Assembly: GCF_026262505.1 (NCBI RefSeq)
Contig: NC_067207.1
Coordinates: 17,452,082-17,516,081, forward strand
DNA length: 64,000 nt
From: Trichomonas vaginalis G3
Taxonomy: Eukaryota > Parabasalia > Trichomonadida > Trichomonadidae
Reading direction: 5' to 3'
Shown piece after piece: positions 1 through 10,692 of this stretch. The number at the start of each line of letters is the position of its first letter. The stretch's first letter is position 1. Both the position numbers and the translations under genes were made by a program. The notes under the pieces were generated by a model. That model did no database searches and was not told the DNA's origin. It was given only the letters and a program-made list of their open reading frames with translations.

Positions 1-1297
1 CACTATATCTATATTGTCTCTTTAGATGTCCATAATTTCCATTAGCGCCTAGGTATGGGCCATTTATAGGTTCAGTTATTACAGGGGCAGCTGTTGCAGA
101 TGCAGTTTGATATGGAGTTTTATATGGAGTTGTTTCTTCAGTCATAAATGGAGTAATATGCGGTGTTTTTTCAATAGTACTAAATGGAGTTAATTGAGGA
201 GTATAATTTGGGGTTATTGCTTCAGTACCAATTGGTGTTAAAACAGGTGTAATCTCATTGGTGATAAATGGAGTTTGATGAGGAGTGATTGCATTTGTTA
301 AAATTGGCGTTTGGAATGGAGTTTTATCTATAGTTATAAATGGTGTTAAAGCAGGTGTGGCATCATTAGTAACAAATGGAGTTTGGCGTGGTGTTATTTC
401 ATTTGTCAGAAATGGTGTAATATGAGGTGTAACTGGAGGTGCTGTTTTGAATTGATTAGGATCAAAAACTACAAATGTAAATTCCACGGATGTGTTTTGT
501 GAATTTATTATTTCAATACCTCCATTAATTCTATTATAAAAAACTTCATTTATATAGCAACCTATTGCATGATTATCACTATTTTCTATTGAATGAGCTC
601 TCATGTTATCTGGGGCGACTAAATTACAATTCCTAAATTCATAACGCCGTTGTTGATTCGAGGTAATTGCCCCAGTGTTATCGATTAAGTTGCAATATTG
701 AAAATTATGGCTTATATAGCTAGTTATCATGGATCCACCTGTCAAATTGCAAAAATTACAATATATCAATGTTGAACCTATGAAAGTACCACGATATGTG
801 GAAAAATAAAGAGATCTATAACCGCTTTTAATATTTGTGACATTCACATTATCATAATTAACTTGTTTGGAAATAAGATAATTCATTCCTTTAGTTCCGA
901 CATTCCCTTTTCCACTGTCGATGAGGCATGTAAAGTTCAAATTAACCGAATCGATAGATTCAAACTGTCCATAAATGCCTACGTCCTTTTCTATAATACC
1001 ACAATACAGCTTTTCTCCTATAATAAATGAAGTGGATAAATTGATCCCGGCTGTAATATAAACGGCACCAGCTGCCTCATTTGAAGAGATGTTGAAATTA
1101 ATGAAGGTACATTTAGTCAAATTGATTGGCTCTGTAATAGCATTATTATTTATATATACTGAAGGATGAATAAAATTGGAAAAAAAGCAATCGTAAGTTG
1201 TGTATTGCGAATTATCCTGTTCCTTTAAACCCATGTATCTATTCTGATTCCCTGATTCCATCCCGATTGAGTAAAGCCCGAAAAGAAAGTAAAGCAT
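1..1297 (-). CDS. Thr-Pro-rich surface protein, 5' part (runs off left edge)
   Basis: One frame on the minus strand stays open from an ATG at 1297 to the left edge, giving about 432 residues without a stop. The N-terminus (MLYFLFGLYSIG...) is short and hydrophobic and could be a signal peptide. Residues about 20-300 hold many short Cys/Asn-rich hydrophobic stretches (such as CTFINFNISSN, YCNFCNLTGGS), the pattern of right-handed beta-helix, Pmp-like surface proteins. From about residue 300 a degenerate repeat of the type TPFxTNxxTPxxTP runs for over 100 residues and would be a natural O-glycosylation stalk. The C-terminus, where a membrane anchor is expected in this class, lies outside the window. 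The family name is inference from composition; the open frame and the repeat are seen directly. Confidence 0.7.
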   Translation of the reverse strand, partial: MLYFLFGLYSIGMESGNQNRYMGLKEQDNSQYTTYDCFFSNFIHPSVYINNNAITEPINLTKCTFINFNISSNEAAGAVYITAGINLSTSFIIGEKLYCGIIEKDVGIYGQFESIDSVNLNFTCLIDSGKGNVGTKGMNYLISKQVNYDNVNVTNIKSGYRSLYFSTYRGTFIGSTLIYCNFCNLTGGSMITSYISHNFQYCNLIDNTGAITSNQQRRYEFRNCNLVAPDNMRAHSIENSDNHAIGCYINEVFYNRINGGIEIINSQNTSVEFTFVVFDPNQFKTAPPVTPHITPFLTNEITPRQTPFVTNDATPALTPFITIDKTPFQTPILTNAITPHQTPFITNEITPVLTPIGTEAITPNYTPQLTPFSTIEKTPHITPFMTEETTPYKTPYQTASATAAPVITEPINGPYLGANGNYGHLKRQYRYS

Positions 1298-2228
1298 TCC
1301 ATTGAACACTTTAACCAGAAATTCAATTAGTATTTCAAATTTTAAAAATTTCTTCCACTTTTGAAAGTTAATTCAATTCTCATTCAAATAGATCTGATTT
1401 TCGTTCTTTTTTGCATTATTTGCTTAAGAATTGTGGTCTCATTTCAATTAACAACTCATAGAAAAGCACTTTTTCAATTTGAATATTTTGAAAGAAAATC
1501 GATATCTTTCCAACTGTAAGGATTTGTCTGGATTCGTTCAAATGGATAGAATAACTATTGTCATAAATGGAGACTTCAAATGATTTGATGAATATATCGG
1601 TAAATGTTATTCCGGAATAGAAAAATTGGATTAAACAATATTAACAAATACTATTAGTCATAAATCAAAGAAACACATTTGAGAATTATATTTATTTCAT
1701 TTTTATATAAAATATATTGCATTTTGTTATAAAATATATTGTTTTTGATAAATTAATGATACCTATATTAAATTTTGTCAACAATTATCAATTTAGTGAG
1801 CCGGGATTGATTCTCATTAAATATTTTTATAAGTTCATATTCAATTTCATCTGAAGCAGAAGCAACATTTGTGAAAAAGCAATTTCTTGGAATTTCTATG
1901 CAATCGTATTGGAAAAATCAAATAATATTAAAAGAATTAAGGTGGAATCAAAAAATTTTTCGTCTTTTGGGTCATTAACAGTCGAATGAAAGATACAAAG
2001 TATAGAAAGTCGATATCATATGTAAACGTGATCGGAAAATCTTCTAAAATTATCGCTTTGCTCTTCAACCCTGTTTCTCTCCAAAATTTTAAAATCTATT
2101 TATGTAATACTTGCAATCTATTATGTACAGATCATTTCATTTAGGATTTTCAAAACATTAGTCAGAAATAAATGAAAAAAAAAAACATCTCATATTTTTT
2201 ACATTTCAAACAAATAAAATAAACATAT
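1298..2228. other. Intergenic, AT-rich
   Basis: No convincing gene. It separates the 5' end of the left-edge surface protein from the 3' end of the PP2A B56 gene. Only short A/T runs and near-repeats (for example two ATATATTG stretches near 1709-1741) were noticed. Confidence 0.5.
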
Positions 2229-3650
2229 TTATTGAATAACAGCTGTATCGAGGCGGAGAGTCTTAATTGCTTGGTCGTTCTTCTTTGCGAGATTAAAAAC
2301 TTGCATCCAGTTTGTTTTCAATGCGGAAGCTTCTTTAACTGGTGCCTTCTTTGTATTCTTCTTATCTTTATGAGCGTTGTTCAGTTCACCAAAGATATTC
2401 GGATCAATTTCGCTTAAAATTTGTAATGCAGCGATTGAATCCGTTTTAATGTCCTCATCCCAGTGAGATTTGGCTGATTTGTAGAGTTTTTCGAATATTG
2501 TTGTAAAAATAAGGCGTGGATTCTGTTTGTAAACGAGAACTAAATTTTCTGCCAATAAAGTATCAAGAGCTATTTCTGCGACGTCGACGTTGTCACTTCT
2601 AACTCCTTCTGCAAGAATTGCGAAGGCTCTCCTGAGAGAAGTGTCGCTGAATTTGTCGAAAGAAAATAAGATGATTTTTACGGAGTCAATGTAAATCTTT
2701 TGCTTCTTTGAGTCTTGTAGAGGCCAGTGTTTGTATAAATAGTCGAATGCTACTGATATTAAGTTGAAATTCTTCTCGCAGAATTTGCAAACGCAAGAAG
2801 TCAATGCTTTGCTATAACGATTCAATTCTGAGTATGTATATAACGGAAGTAAAGCTTGGTTAAAGAATTTAACATGGTCTGCCTTCAAAGGAGGATTAAA
2901 TCCCTGAACAATGCTTGAGAAGAAATCTAAGAGCTCTAGCGAAGCCTGGCCCATGGAGAATAAGCCAAATATGTCAGTTCTGATCATGACACGTTGGCCC
3001 ATGAAGCGAGAATAGTAAGAATGAAGAAAATCTCTTACCGCGACTCTTTCGGATGGATCAATTGACAATCCATTAGAGATTATCTTGTAAATGAATGTAG
3101 GTGTAATGTTTGCTGCAAAATGAGAGGAAAGAGATGCATTAAGGACTTGATAAACTAAAGATAAATGTGGCCACGAATTATCATAGAAAGACACTTTAGC
3201 ATCGACAGGAACTGCTTCTGGATATCGTGGTAAGGCACGAAACAGATTTGTAGAAACCATCTTGTAGAATTCTGTCATCATTTCTGCAGTGAGGATTTTC
3301 ATAAACCCAACCATGGAAAAGCATTGTGTGAGATGTTTCAAGAGAATTGATTTTGTAACTTTTGCTTTTCCATCAATGTTTGCATCAGAAAAATCGCACA
3401 ATTTTGAACACTCCTTGCATTTATGCAAAAATAGCTTAGCGTATTCATTTTGTGGCATCTCTTCAAATGATTTGCTACCTTTGATAACTAAATCTCCATC
3501 ACGATGACCAAATTTTCGAGACCAATTGAAAGTCAGATCAACAGTAAGACCGAGTTCGGCTTTGGGAATAACTCTCCTTGGAGGTCTAGTTGGTGGCTTA
3601 GAGTTAAATCTTGTTAGTTTATTAACATTCGGTTTAGTAATTTTGTTCAT
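2229..3650 (-). CDS. PP2A regulatory subunit, B56 (B') family
   Basis: The 473-residue protein matches the HEAT-like B56 fold: a core with FPxF-like spacing, the family hallmark region DPSERVAVRDFLHSYYSRFM (B56 proteins have DPRERDFLK...HRIYGKF here), then GFNPPLKADHVKFFNQALLP, matching the B56 segment INGFALPLKAEHKQFL..LIPLH, and a YLYKHWPLQDSKKQ stretch matching LMKFWPKTCSQKE. B56 subunits direct the PP2A catalytic/scaffold core to substrates carrying LxxIxE motifs. Length fits the family. The N-terminal about 35 residues are basic and Pro-rich (PPTRPPRRVIPK), as in many B56 N-termini. The ATG at 3650 follows a TCATAA initiator-like motif by only a few bases, typical of trichomonads. Family assignment is firm; substrates are unknown. 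Confidence 0.88.
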   Translation of the reverse strand: MNKITKPNVNKLTRFNSKPPTRPPRRVIPKAELGLTVDLTFNWSRKFGHRDGDLVIKGSKSFEEMPQNEYAKLFLHKCKECSKLCDFSDANIDGKAKVTKSILLKHLTQCFSMVGFMKILTAEMMTEFYKMVSTNLFRALPRYPEAVPVDAKVSFYDNSWPHLSLVYQVLNASLSSHFAANITPTFIYKIISNGLSIDPSERVAVRDFLHSYYSRFMGQRVMIRTDIFGLFSMGQASLELLDFFSSIVQGFNPPLKADHVKFFNQALLPLYTYSELNRYSKALTSCVCKFCEKNFNLISVAFDYLYKHWPLQDSKKQKIYIDSVKIILFSFDKFSDTSLRRAFAILAEGVRSDNVDVAEIALDTLLAENLVLVYKQNPRLIFTTIFEKLYKSAKSHWDEDIKTDSIAALQILSEIDPNIFGELNNAHKDKKNTKKAPVKEASALKTNWMQVFNLAKKNDQAIKTLRLDTAVIQ

Positions 3651-5021
3651 TTATGATTTTATATAAAAAAAATTTTGTTGTTATAAAATTTTTTTCAATT
3701 GAAATTGAAAATTTCATTGAATATTTGAGCAAATATAATATTCTGATAAGAACCTAATAACATGTAATATTTACCTAAAATTAGGAATAAGAAAATCAAC
3801 TCCATGGAAATTTGTTTTTGATGCTGAATATATATTAATAATGTTTTAAGTGACTTATATGCTTGAAATCAATGACAAAACTCGATAATTATATTTGAAA
3901 TTAGAAAATTTACCTAATACTCTCAAAAAAACATGCTCATCTATATTAATTATAACATACATGCTTTAATAAAATTTATTACAGTAGTCGGTTAATCATT
4001 TAGATAGAGACATAAAGATTATTAACTTAATATTGATTCAAAATATTGATAATAATGTTTGTTATAGCGATCGTTTGATATTATTGGATTGGTTAAGTAG
4101 AATATCACTTAGAGGAACATCAAATATGCCTTCGTTTACAAAATAATTCCAGATAAAAGTGAAAAATACGTAATTCGGCAAAATTTGTAAAAGAATTTGA
4201 AATAAATAGCCTATCTTATTATCAATATCAATGTAAATTTGTTTGATTTACATAAAAATATATCCAAAAAAAATTCAAAATTTTAAAAACGAATAGAAAA
4301 AATACAAATTTTCTATTAAAAAAAGAAATTTAAAAAAATTTTGGAATTATAAATGTGTTATATAATTATCTCTAGTTTGAAGTACTATATTTTTACCTCA
4401 AAAATCAATTGATAATTTGAGAAAAATTAATATCCTTATAATTTCCTGGTAGTTCAAGATTCATCTCAAAAGTATATGCTATTTAACTTTTGGTTAAACT
4501 ATATTTGTTATAAAAAATCAGTATGAAAAGTAATTCTCTAAATCCAAAGTGATGAAATAAGTTTCATTTTAACATCATACAATAAAATGATATTAATATA
4601 CATTTACAATCGAATTATTAAACTTTTGAGTCAATAATCATTTGAAAAATGGACATTAGTGTAGGATCTTGTCATTGATTTTGCCTAAATTGCCAACAAT
4701 ATAAGGCTGTATTTTTTACATAAAATATATAGTTATTGAATATCGTATTTTATTCTGAAATGACTATTTGTTGGTGATCAATCAATTATTGGGAATCAGC
4801 TATTGAATTGGGCCTTGCTAATGATATGGATAGTATCCAGTCAGTATCAATGCTGATATTTTTTGGCATTATGTTGCAATCGCCTCACAACAAAGTCGAA
4901 AAAAAATATGTCAGAATTTAAAATCGGATAAAAGATACAAACAGTTTACCTACAGGCTAAAAAGATATTATCGAGATATAAATAAGAAATGCAACAAAAA
5001 CAAAGGAAAAAACAAAATATC
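3651..5021. other. Intergenic, very AT-rich
   Basis: No coding region or repeat of note was seen. It contains the promoter side of the B56 gene (minus strand) and the 3' side of the CTD-phosphatase gene. Confidence 0.5.
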
Positions 5022-5732
5022 TCAGCTTCTAATTACGTATAAGGATGGATATCTTCTTGAAGATACAAGGTTACGGCAAGCAGATGGAATGTCACTCTCC
5101 TTAACAAGATTGTCGAGGAGTGGCATGACTTCATTTGTAAATGCGTTATCGTTTGGATCGCCGATCCATGTTTTTATGAGAAGTAAGTTATTTTTCTGAG
5201 CACTGCATGCAGAGTTGTCCAAAAGAAGGACTTTTCCAAGTGGACGATTAATAAGAGTTAAATCTTTCAATTGATCGCGAGAAACAAAGAAACGATGTTC
5301 ATTATCAACAAATGGAGCAATGGCGTCGATAACTTTGTTGGCATATATTTTAGTCGATGCTGTGTAAAAGAAAATTTCATATTTTTCGGATAATCTGCGA
5401 ATACACTCTTGCATTCCTGGTCTTACTTGAATAAAAACATTCCTTCTCTTAATTCTGATTGGAAAATTTTGTTGTTTTTCTGGTTTAGCTGGTGTAGAAT
5501 AAATGCATGTTTCATCAAGATCTAATACAAGTACAGGACGCCCCTCGGGAACGGGAGAAATGGTTTTTGGTTCAGTGTCAATTGCTTCGGATGACTGCAT
5601 GAATTTTTGATCTAAATCTTTTGGCAAAATTGATAAAATTTTCTTAACTTTACGAGCAACTTCATTGGTTTCAAATTGAATGCATTTTGCGGTTGAATTA
5701 GGGATAATAAATACAAACATATAGCAAATCAT
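5022..5732 (-). CDS. FCP/SCP-type (NIF domain) HAD phosphatase
   Basis: A 236-residue HAD-superfamily phosphatase of the FCP1/small CTD phosphatase/Dullard group. The catalytic DxDxT motif is present as VLVLDLDETCIYS (the first Asp is the predicted phospho-acceptor), followed by the FFYTAS motif (Thr of motif II), a Lys-containing RPLGKVLLLDNS segment (motif III/IV region) and the family-typical LLIKTWIGDPNDN. Relatives dephosphorylate the RNA polymerase II C-terminal domain or other Ser/Thr phosphoproteins. The first about 75 residues are outside the domain; a hydrophobic start (MICYMFVFII) could be a short anchor, or translation may begin at an inner Met. The exact start is uncertain; the domain assignment is strong. 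Confidence 0.85.
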   Translation of the reverse strand: MICYMFVFIIPNSTAKCIQFETNEVARKVKKILSILPKDLDQKFMQSSEAIDTEPKTISPVPEGRPVLVLDLDETCIYSTPAKPEKQQNFPIRIKRRNVFIQVRPGMQECIRRLSEKYEIFFYTASTKIYANKVIDAIAPFVDNEHRFFVSRDQLKDLTLINRPLGKVLLLDNSACSAQKNNLLLIKTWIGDPNDNAFTNEVMPLLDNLVKESDIPSACRNLVSSRRYPSLYVIRS

Positions 5733-6239
5733 TAATACATGAAGATTTTCATTCCTTCGAATTGATAATTTTCATTGAATTTTTTTTATTTTTTTCCGAC
5801 TATCAGTTTGATTATTAAAATGCAATTACAGCTCGAAATTATTACGATGTTTTAAAATCTCATAAAAATATTGATGAACAAATTCCATAGTTTTTGACAT
5901 CATTCAAATTCAATTTTCAAAGGATGACACTGAATTTCGACTTTTTATCATTATGCATATTATAAAGAATGTATAAAAATGATCTTGTTTCATGGAAAAA
6001 TAATTCAGAGCAAAATCACACACTCTTTTTTTCAGAATGGTCAAAATTTTTTCCTTTGTTGATTGGTCATCATCTCTAATTAATGAGGTACTATAGCTCA
6101 TCATTTTTGTATCAAGAAAATAATTCCATCAATTTGGTGAATTTTGTTGTTCTTATGATCTTCTGAGTTTGATGGAATACACTATATAAACAGATTTATA
6201 TATATATCCAAAACAAAACTTGATAAATATTGATATTTA
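5733..6239. other. Intergenic
   Basis: Promoter side of the phosphatase gene. A 64-codon open frame on the minus strand at 5910-6104 was judged a chance frame. The stretch ends at the TA that flanks the first AGGGT-type element. Confidence 0.45.
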
Positions 6240-7338
6240 AGGGTCCACTGTAAAAATTGAAAGTCTCTCAAAATTGAGAGGCAATTTGCAAATAATCGTT
6301 ATCGTCATCTTTCGAAAATCCACTTTTCCTAGTGTTCTGATTAATATTATGTGAATACAACAATGAAGCATATGTTTTAATAAGATGGTAATATATTCTA
6401 TCACTTCAAATCTCATAAAAATTGCAAAATCAGTGAGTTTTATAAGAACATGATTTTTTCGAATTTTTTCGCTTTTGGATGCGTGTTTTGAAAAATAGAT
6501 ATTTTCGAATTTTAATTTTATCTTAAGTATAAGTTTTATATTAGGAATTTTTTTGACCTATTTCCAATCATTAATTCCAATGTTTTTCAAGGAATTTAAT
6601 TGAGAAGAAATTAGGAATTTCGCTTTAATGCCATTACAAACTAATATTATGATGCATAATATATATATTTATTGAGGCTAATGCCGGGATATCTTGCATT
6701 TAAAAAAAATTCAAAGAATTGACAATTGGATAGCACAAATTTAATTCCCTGGACAAAGTATTATTGTTTATATATTCAAACCATTATCCTTAGTTTAGAT
6801 ATGTTGGCCAAAAATTTTCGTGTTATTTTTTGTGTTTAAGCATAAATTATGTATTTACTTATGAAAAATAAGCATTTTATTCATTATCATAAAGATATAC
6901 CATAACAATTGATAAAATTTTTTTTAAAAAAATTGTGTATTTTAGTGGGTATTATTCTGGATAATGCCAATTTTTACAAGATTTAATATTAACCATATCA
7001 ATAGCCGACTCAATGTAAAAATTTAGATATTATTTTTTCATTAATCAAACTTTGATAAATTTTAGTATAATGAACGATTTTGTTTCGTGTATGATACAGA
7101 AATGAAAAGCTTAATTAATATCATTTTGCATTTTTTAAAGGATGTTAGAGTACATCTACATTAAAAAATCAGATTTGAACTGCGATACTGCATCAAATTG
7201 TTGCACATCTGATAAGGATCTCAAAAGAGTAAAGTTAATTTTTTTGTGTTTTTTTAAGTTTTGGGCCTTAGTAAAACACCATCTCGAGCAATATTTTTGG
7301 GACGACGATAGACCTTATTTGGCCTTACAGTGGACCCT
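6240..7338. mobile_element. Non-coding TIR element A (AGGGTCCACTGTAA ends, TA flanks)
   Basis: The stretch begins AGGGTCCACTGTAA and ends with its exact reverse complement TTACAGTGGACCCT, and is bordered on each side by TA (6238-6239 and 7339-7340). Length is 1,099 bp. There is no transposase; a 77-codon frame at 7142-7375 runs through the right end and looks like chance. TA duplication and short inverted ends are typical of Tc1/mariner-type transposition, and elements B and C in this window share size, TA flanks and the AGGGT tip. It is therefore called a non-autonomous mariner-like element (inference); a transposase source is not visible here. Confidence 0.7.
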
Positions 7339-7340
7339 TA

Positions 7341-8112
7341 AAATTTACAAATGTAATTGTTATTCAAATCATTAAAAATTATCATAATATGTATAGGGTA
7401 TGTGATAAACAGTTTGTTTCTATGGATGTTAATAATTATTATTTTATTTTTCTGGAGGATTAGATTTCATTCGATATTTCTCAAATGTATTATTAACAAT
7501 ATAATGAAAATAGTGTTCTAAAGCTTATATCATCAAAAAATAGCATCAATTATCGGGAAAGTTTTCAAATTGATTTGAGCCCATCATTTAATCTATATTC
7601 CTGTATTGTTTACGCTATTCAGTTGCATGATGTATGTGCATCTATATCAGCTGTGTTCGTTTCATACTATCAAAAACTCTTTCCAATTTGAATTGTATAC
7701 TCACGGTCTATTAGACAATTAAAACTCATTTATCATTATAATAAGCATAATAATTATAATAGGAAATGCGAACTCTGATCAAAAAACAAGAAAATCTTAC
7801 ATTGTTTTGTAAACATATATAATGCCAATGACTGTGATGCATTATGCTTCATTAAGCAAATATAATGAGATTTTCATTAAACAATAAGGCAAACATCGCT
7901 ATTTCCTGTAAAATTTAATCAATTATAATATTTTACCGGATTATTGATTGCTTCGACTTCATGTAAGGTTCTACACTTTAATTGCGTTTACATTTGACAT
8001 GATTTTTATTCATTATTGGTATTTTAAACCAAAATTTATTAAATTATTTTGTGTTTTTCATAAAAATGTAAAAAAGGAAAAACATTTTTCTATGATTAAT
8101 GTGTTTATGTTG
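7341..8112. other. Intergenic
   Basis: No gene seen between element A and the palindromic element at 8113. Only low-complexity AT-rich sequence. Confidence 0.45.
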
Positions 8113-9356
8113 TAAACAGAAATTCATCAAAAGTGACACCTCAGAAAAGCTAAAATATTGAATTTTTGGAACTTTTGATAGAGCACGTTTTTAAATATTA
8201 ATTAAAGTAAATGTATATTTTGTAAAGATTCTTTTTAATAAAAAAATAAAATTTTGAAGAAGAACACAAAATCTTCTGAAAAATAATATCACATAAACTC
8301 ATATTATTTTCTAATATATAACTATTTTATATAAAAATCAAATTCAAGGATCTTAAAAGCGAATGATAAACCTCAAAATTTACGAATATAATGAGTGGGA
8401 ATATAATGCTTATCTATCATAAAACCATATGAAATATCAATTTTTGCTTTACGCCTAATTTTTGACGACAATTAGCAAAAAATGTTAAATGTTAACACTC
8501 AGTCCATTTGAATATGAAAAATAAAATTGACTTTGATTAAATGTTTTTATTTATCATGCAATTCTTCTTGCGACCAAAGATTTGAATAAAAGTTCAAAAA
8601 ATAAGATAGCTTAAAAAATAATATACGGTAGTGTTTACTAATAGATGAATAGTATATAAATTCTATTAAAATGGATTTGATCCAAAAAAATATAAAACCA
8701 AAAATAATTGTTATAATTTAAATGAAGAAGTAATTTCAAACGATTTTATTTATGATCAAATTTTATATATTTTTTTGGATCAAATCCATTTTAATAGAAT
8801 TTATATACTATTCATCTATTAGTAAACACTACCGTATATTATTTTTTAAGCTATCTTATTTTTTGAACTTTTATTCAAATCTTGGTCGCAAGAAGAATTG
8901 CATGATAAATAAAAACATTTAATCAAAGTCAATTTTATTTTTCATATTCAAATGGACTGAGTGTTAACATTTAACATTTTTTGCTAATTGTCGTCAAAAA
9001 TTAGGCGTAAAGCAAAAATTGATATTTCATATGGTTTTATGATAGATAAGCATTATATTCCCACTCATTATATTCGTAAATTTTGAGGTTTATCATTCGC
9101 TTTTAAGATCCTTGAATTTGATTTTTATATAAAATAGTTATATATTAGAAAATAATATGAGTTTATGTGATATTATTTTTCAGAAGATTTCATTCTATAT
9201 GCCTATGAAAAGTACTCTCAAAACTAACTTTTTCCTAATTATAATTAAATCTAGAATATTGTATTATGCTTAGTATTATTTCATTTTTCTCATTCAATTT
9301 AGAATTTACAAATGTCAAAAAATTGAGAGCTGTCACTTTTGATGAATTTCTGTTTA
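8113..9356. mobile_element. TIR element with inner near-perfect palindrome
   Basis: The outer ends are a 25-bp exact inverted repeat: 8113-8137 (TAAACAGAAATTCATC...) and 9332-9356. Inside lie two arms of about 430 bp each, 8269-8697 and 8761-9190, nearly exact reverse complements around a spacer of about 63 bp; only small indels were seen near the centre. No open frame is present. If the first and last TA are read as a target duplication the element would be 8115-9354. It ends only 16 bp from the stop codon of the PDI-like gene and so may form part of that transcript's 3' region. Foldback-type or mariner-derived element is inference. Confidence 0.65.
8269..9190. repeat. Long inverted repeat (about 430-bp arms)
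   Basis: Left arm 8269-8697 and right arm 8761-9190 are reverse complements almost base for base, with a 2-base length difference close to the loop. The transcript of either strand would form a very long hairpin. The high identity means either a recent origin or continuing homogenisation by gene conversion. Confidence 0.9.
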
Positions 9357-9372
9357 TTACATTTATGATAAT

Positions 9373-10617
9373 TTAATCTTCTTTGAGCTTTGTTGGCTCA
9401 CCTTCGTCAGATTTCTTTTCTTTTTCGTCCTTCTTCTCTTCGCCATCCTTCTTCTGAGCAGCAGCAGCCTGTTGCTTCTTCAAAAGCCTTGCCTGGCGCA
9501 TTTCTTTCTGCTTCTTGGATAATCTGATAATTTTAATGATAAGAATGACAATTACGATGATACCGAGGATGGATAAGCCAAGAAGGATTGGAACTAACAA
9601 CTCCGCAGCATAAATATGATGGATCTTCTGCCATACGAATGAGAATGTTCCATTTCCTGGTCCGGAATAAGGAATTCTGTTGTTACGGACATCATCAACC
9701 CATTCTAATACTGTTTCCTGTTCGCCTTCGTCATGCATCCAGTATTTGAAGTTTCTTTGATCGTAAATCATGTAACGAGTCTTTGGACCGACGAAAACGT
9801 ATCTGCAAATGTAAGGATTTCTGTTGCATGAAATTACGTGGGCTGGGAAATACTTGGAAATCTTGGAAGCTGTTTCTATTGTTGTCTTGGAGAATTTCTT
9901 CTGAGCGAAGACAATAAGAGAGGTCATGTTGTAGTAGTAGTGGAAATGAGCAATTTCTGGTACGTAATATGAAAGGAATGGGAACAAATGCATATGAATG
10001 AACTCTGTCAAAGATTCATTTGAGTAATCGCCTGAATACATCTGCTCAGCGGAGTTAGCGGTAAATGCCTGAAGGGATGTAGTATAGTTGTCTGTGATGA
10101 TGGCGTAAAATTCTGTACTAAAATGCTTATAGTCTTCTGCGATGGCCTTCAATTGCTGGAACTCGCGTGATTCTTGGCTGTTTGTAACAAGAAGGAATTT
10201 GGTGGAAACAACAACCTCCTTCATGCTGTCAATATCATCTAAAGTAATAATTCGGATCGGAAAATGCTTCATCTTCAAACAGAAGTTATCGAGCTGGCGT
10301 ACGTTATGGACAACAACCCATTTAACGCCTCTCTTGTCGCCTGGATTGAACCACATAACTGCTGGATAACCATTTCTACCGAAATTCTTGCATATTTCTG
10401 GATTGCTAGCGCACTCAACTTGAGCAACATCGAAATCATGATCTTCAGCTACAAATTCGTCCCAATACGGAGCAAATTCTTTGCAATGATTGCACCATGT
10501 TGCCCAGAACTTGATAAGGACTGGTTTTCTATCTGGAGATTCCATGTATTGTGTGTAGTTTTCTTGTGTCAAATTAAATGAACATGAAACCCTTCCGAAA
10601 CATAAAAACAAAAACAT
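9373..10617 (-). CDS. Membrane-anchored PDI-like thioredoxin-domain protein
   Basis: A 414-residue type I membrane protein. Residues 1-13 form a short hydrophobic signal peptide ending at a Ser-Cys-Ser. A thioredoxin domain follows, with active site WCNHC (Cys42/Cys45) in FWATWCNHCKEF; GYPAVMWF is the cis-Pro loop. After further thioredoxin-like sequence, one transmembrane helix lies at about 340-364, followed by a 50-residue Lys/Glu/Ala-rich cytosolic tail. This layout is that of TMX-type or other single-spanning ER disulfide isomerases; a soluble KDEL-type end is absent. Likely role: disulfide formation or isomerisation in the secretory pathway. The ATG at 10617 lies directly after TTCATAG, an initiator-like motif. 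It is divergent from the coiled-coil gene with only 75 bp between starts. Confidence 0.85.
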   Translation of the reverse strand: MFLFLCFGRVSCSFNLTQENYTQYMESPDRKPVLIKFWATWCNHCKEFAPYWDEFVAEDHDFDVAQVECASNPEICKNFGRNGYPAVMWFNPGDKRGVKWVVVHNVRQLDNFCLKMKHFPIRIITLDDIDSMKEVVVSTKFLLVTNSQESREFQQLKAIAEDYKHFSTEFYAIITDNYTTSLQAFTANSAEQMYSGDYSNESLTEFIHMHLFPFLSYYVPEIAHFHYYYNMTSLIVFAQKKFSKTTIETASKISKYFPAHVISCNRNPYICRYVFVGPKTRYMIYDQRNFKYWMHDEGEQETVLEWVDDVRNNRIPYSGPGNGTFSFVWQKIHHIYAAELLVPILLGLSILGIIVIVILIIKIIRLSKKQKEMRQARLLKKQQAAAAQKKDGEEKKDEKEKKSDEGEPTKLKED

Positions 10618-10692
10618 CTATGAAAAAATGTGAGTGCGGGTGTAAACCCCTCAAATGATAAATAAAAATAATTGAATAGTTGTAAATTTACA

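Noticed and set aside
5910-6104. 64-codon frame upstream of the phosphatase
   Set aside because: No domain, skewed composition, AT-rich codon use like the intergenic background.
7142-7375. 77-codon frame in element A
   Set aside because: Runs across the element's right inverted end into flanking DNA and shows no transposase motif.
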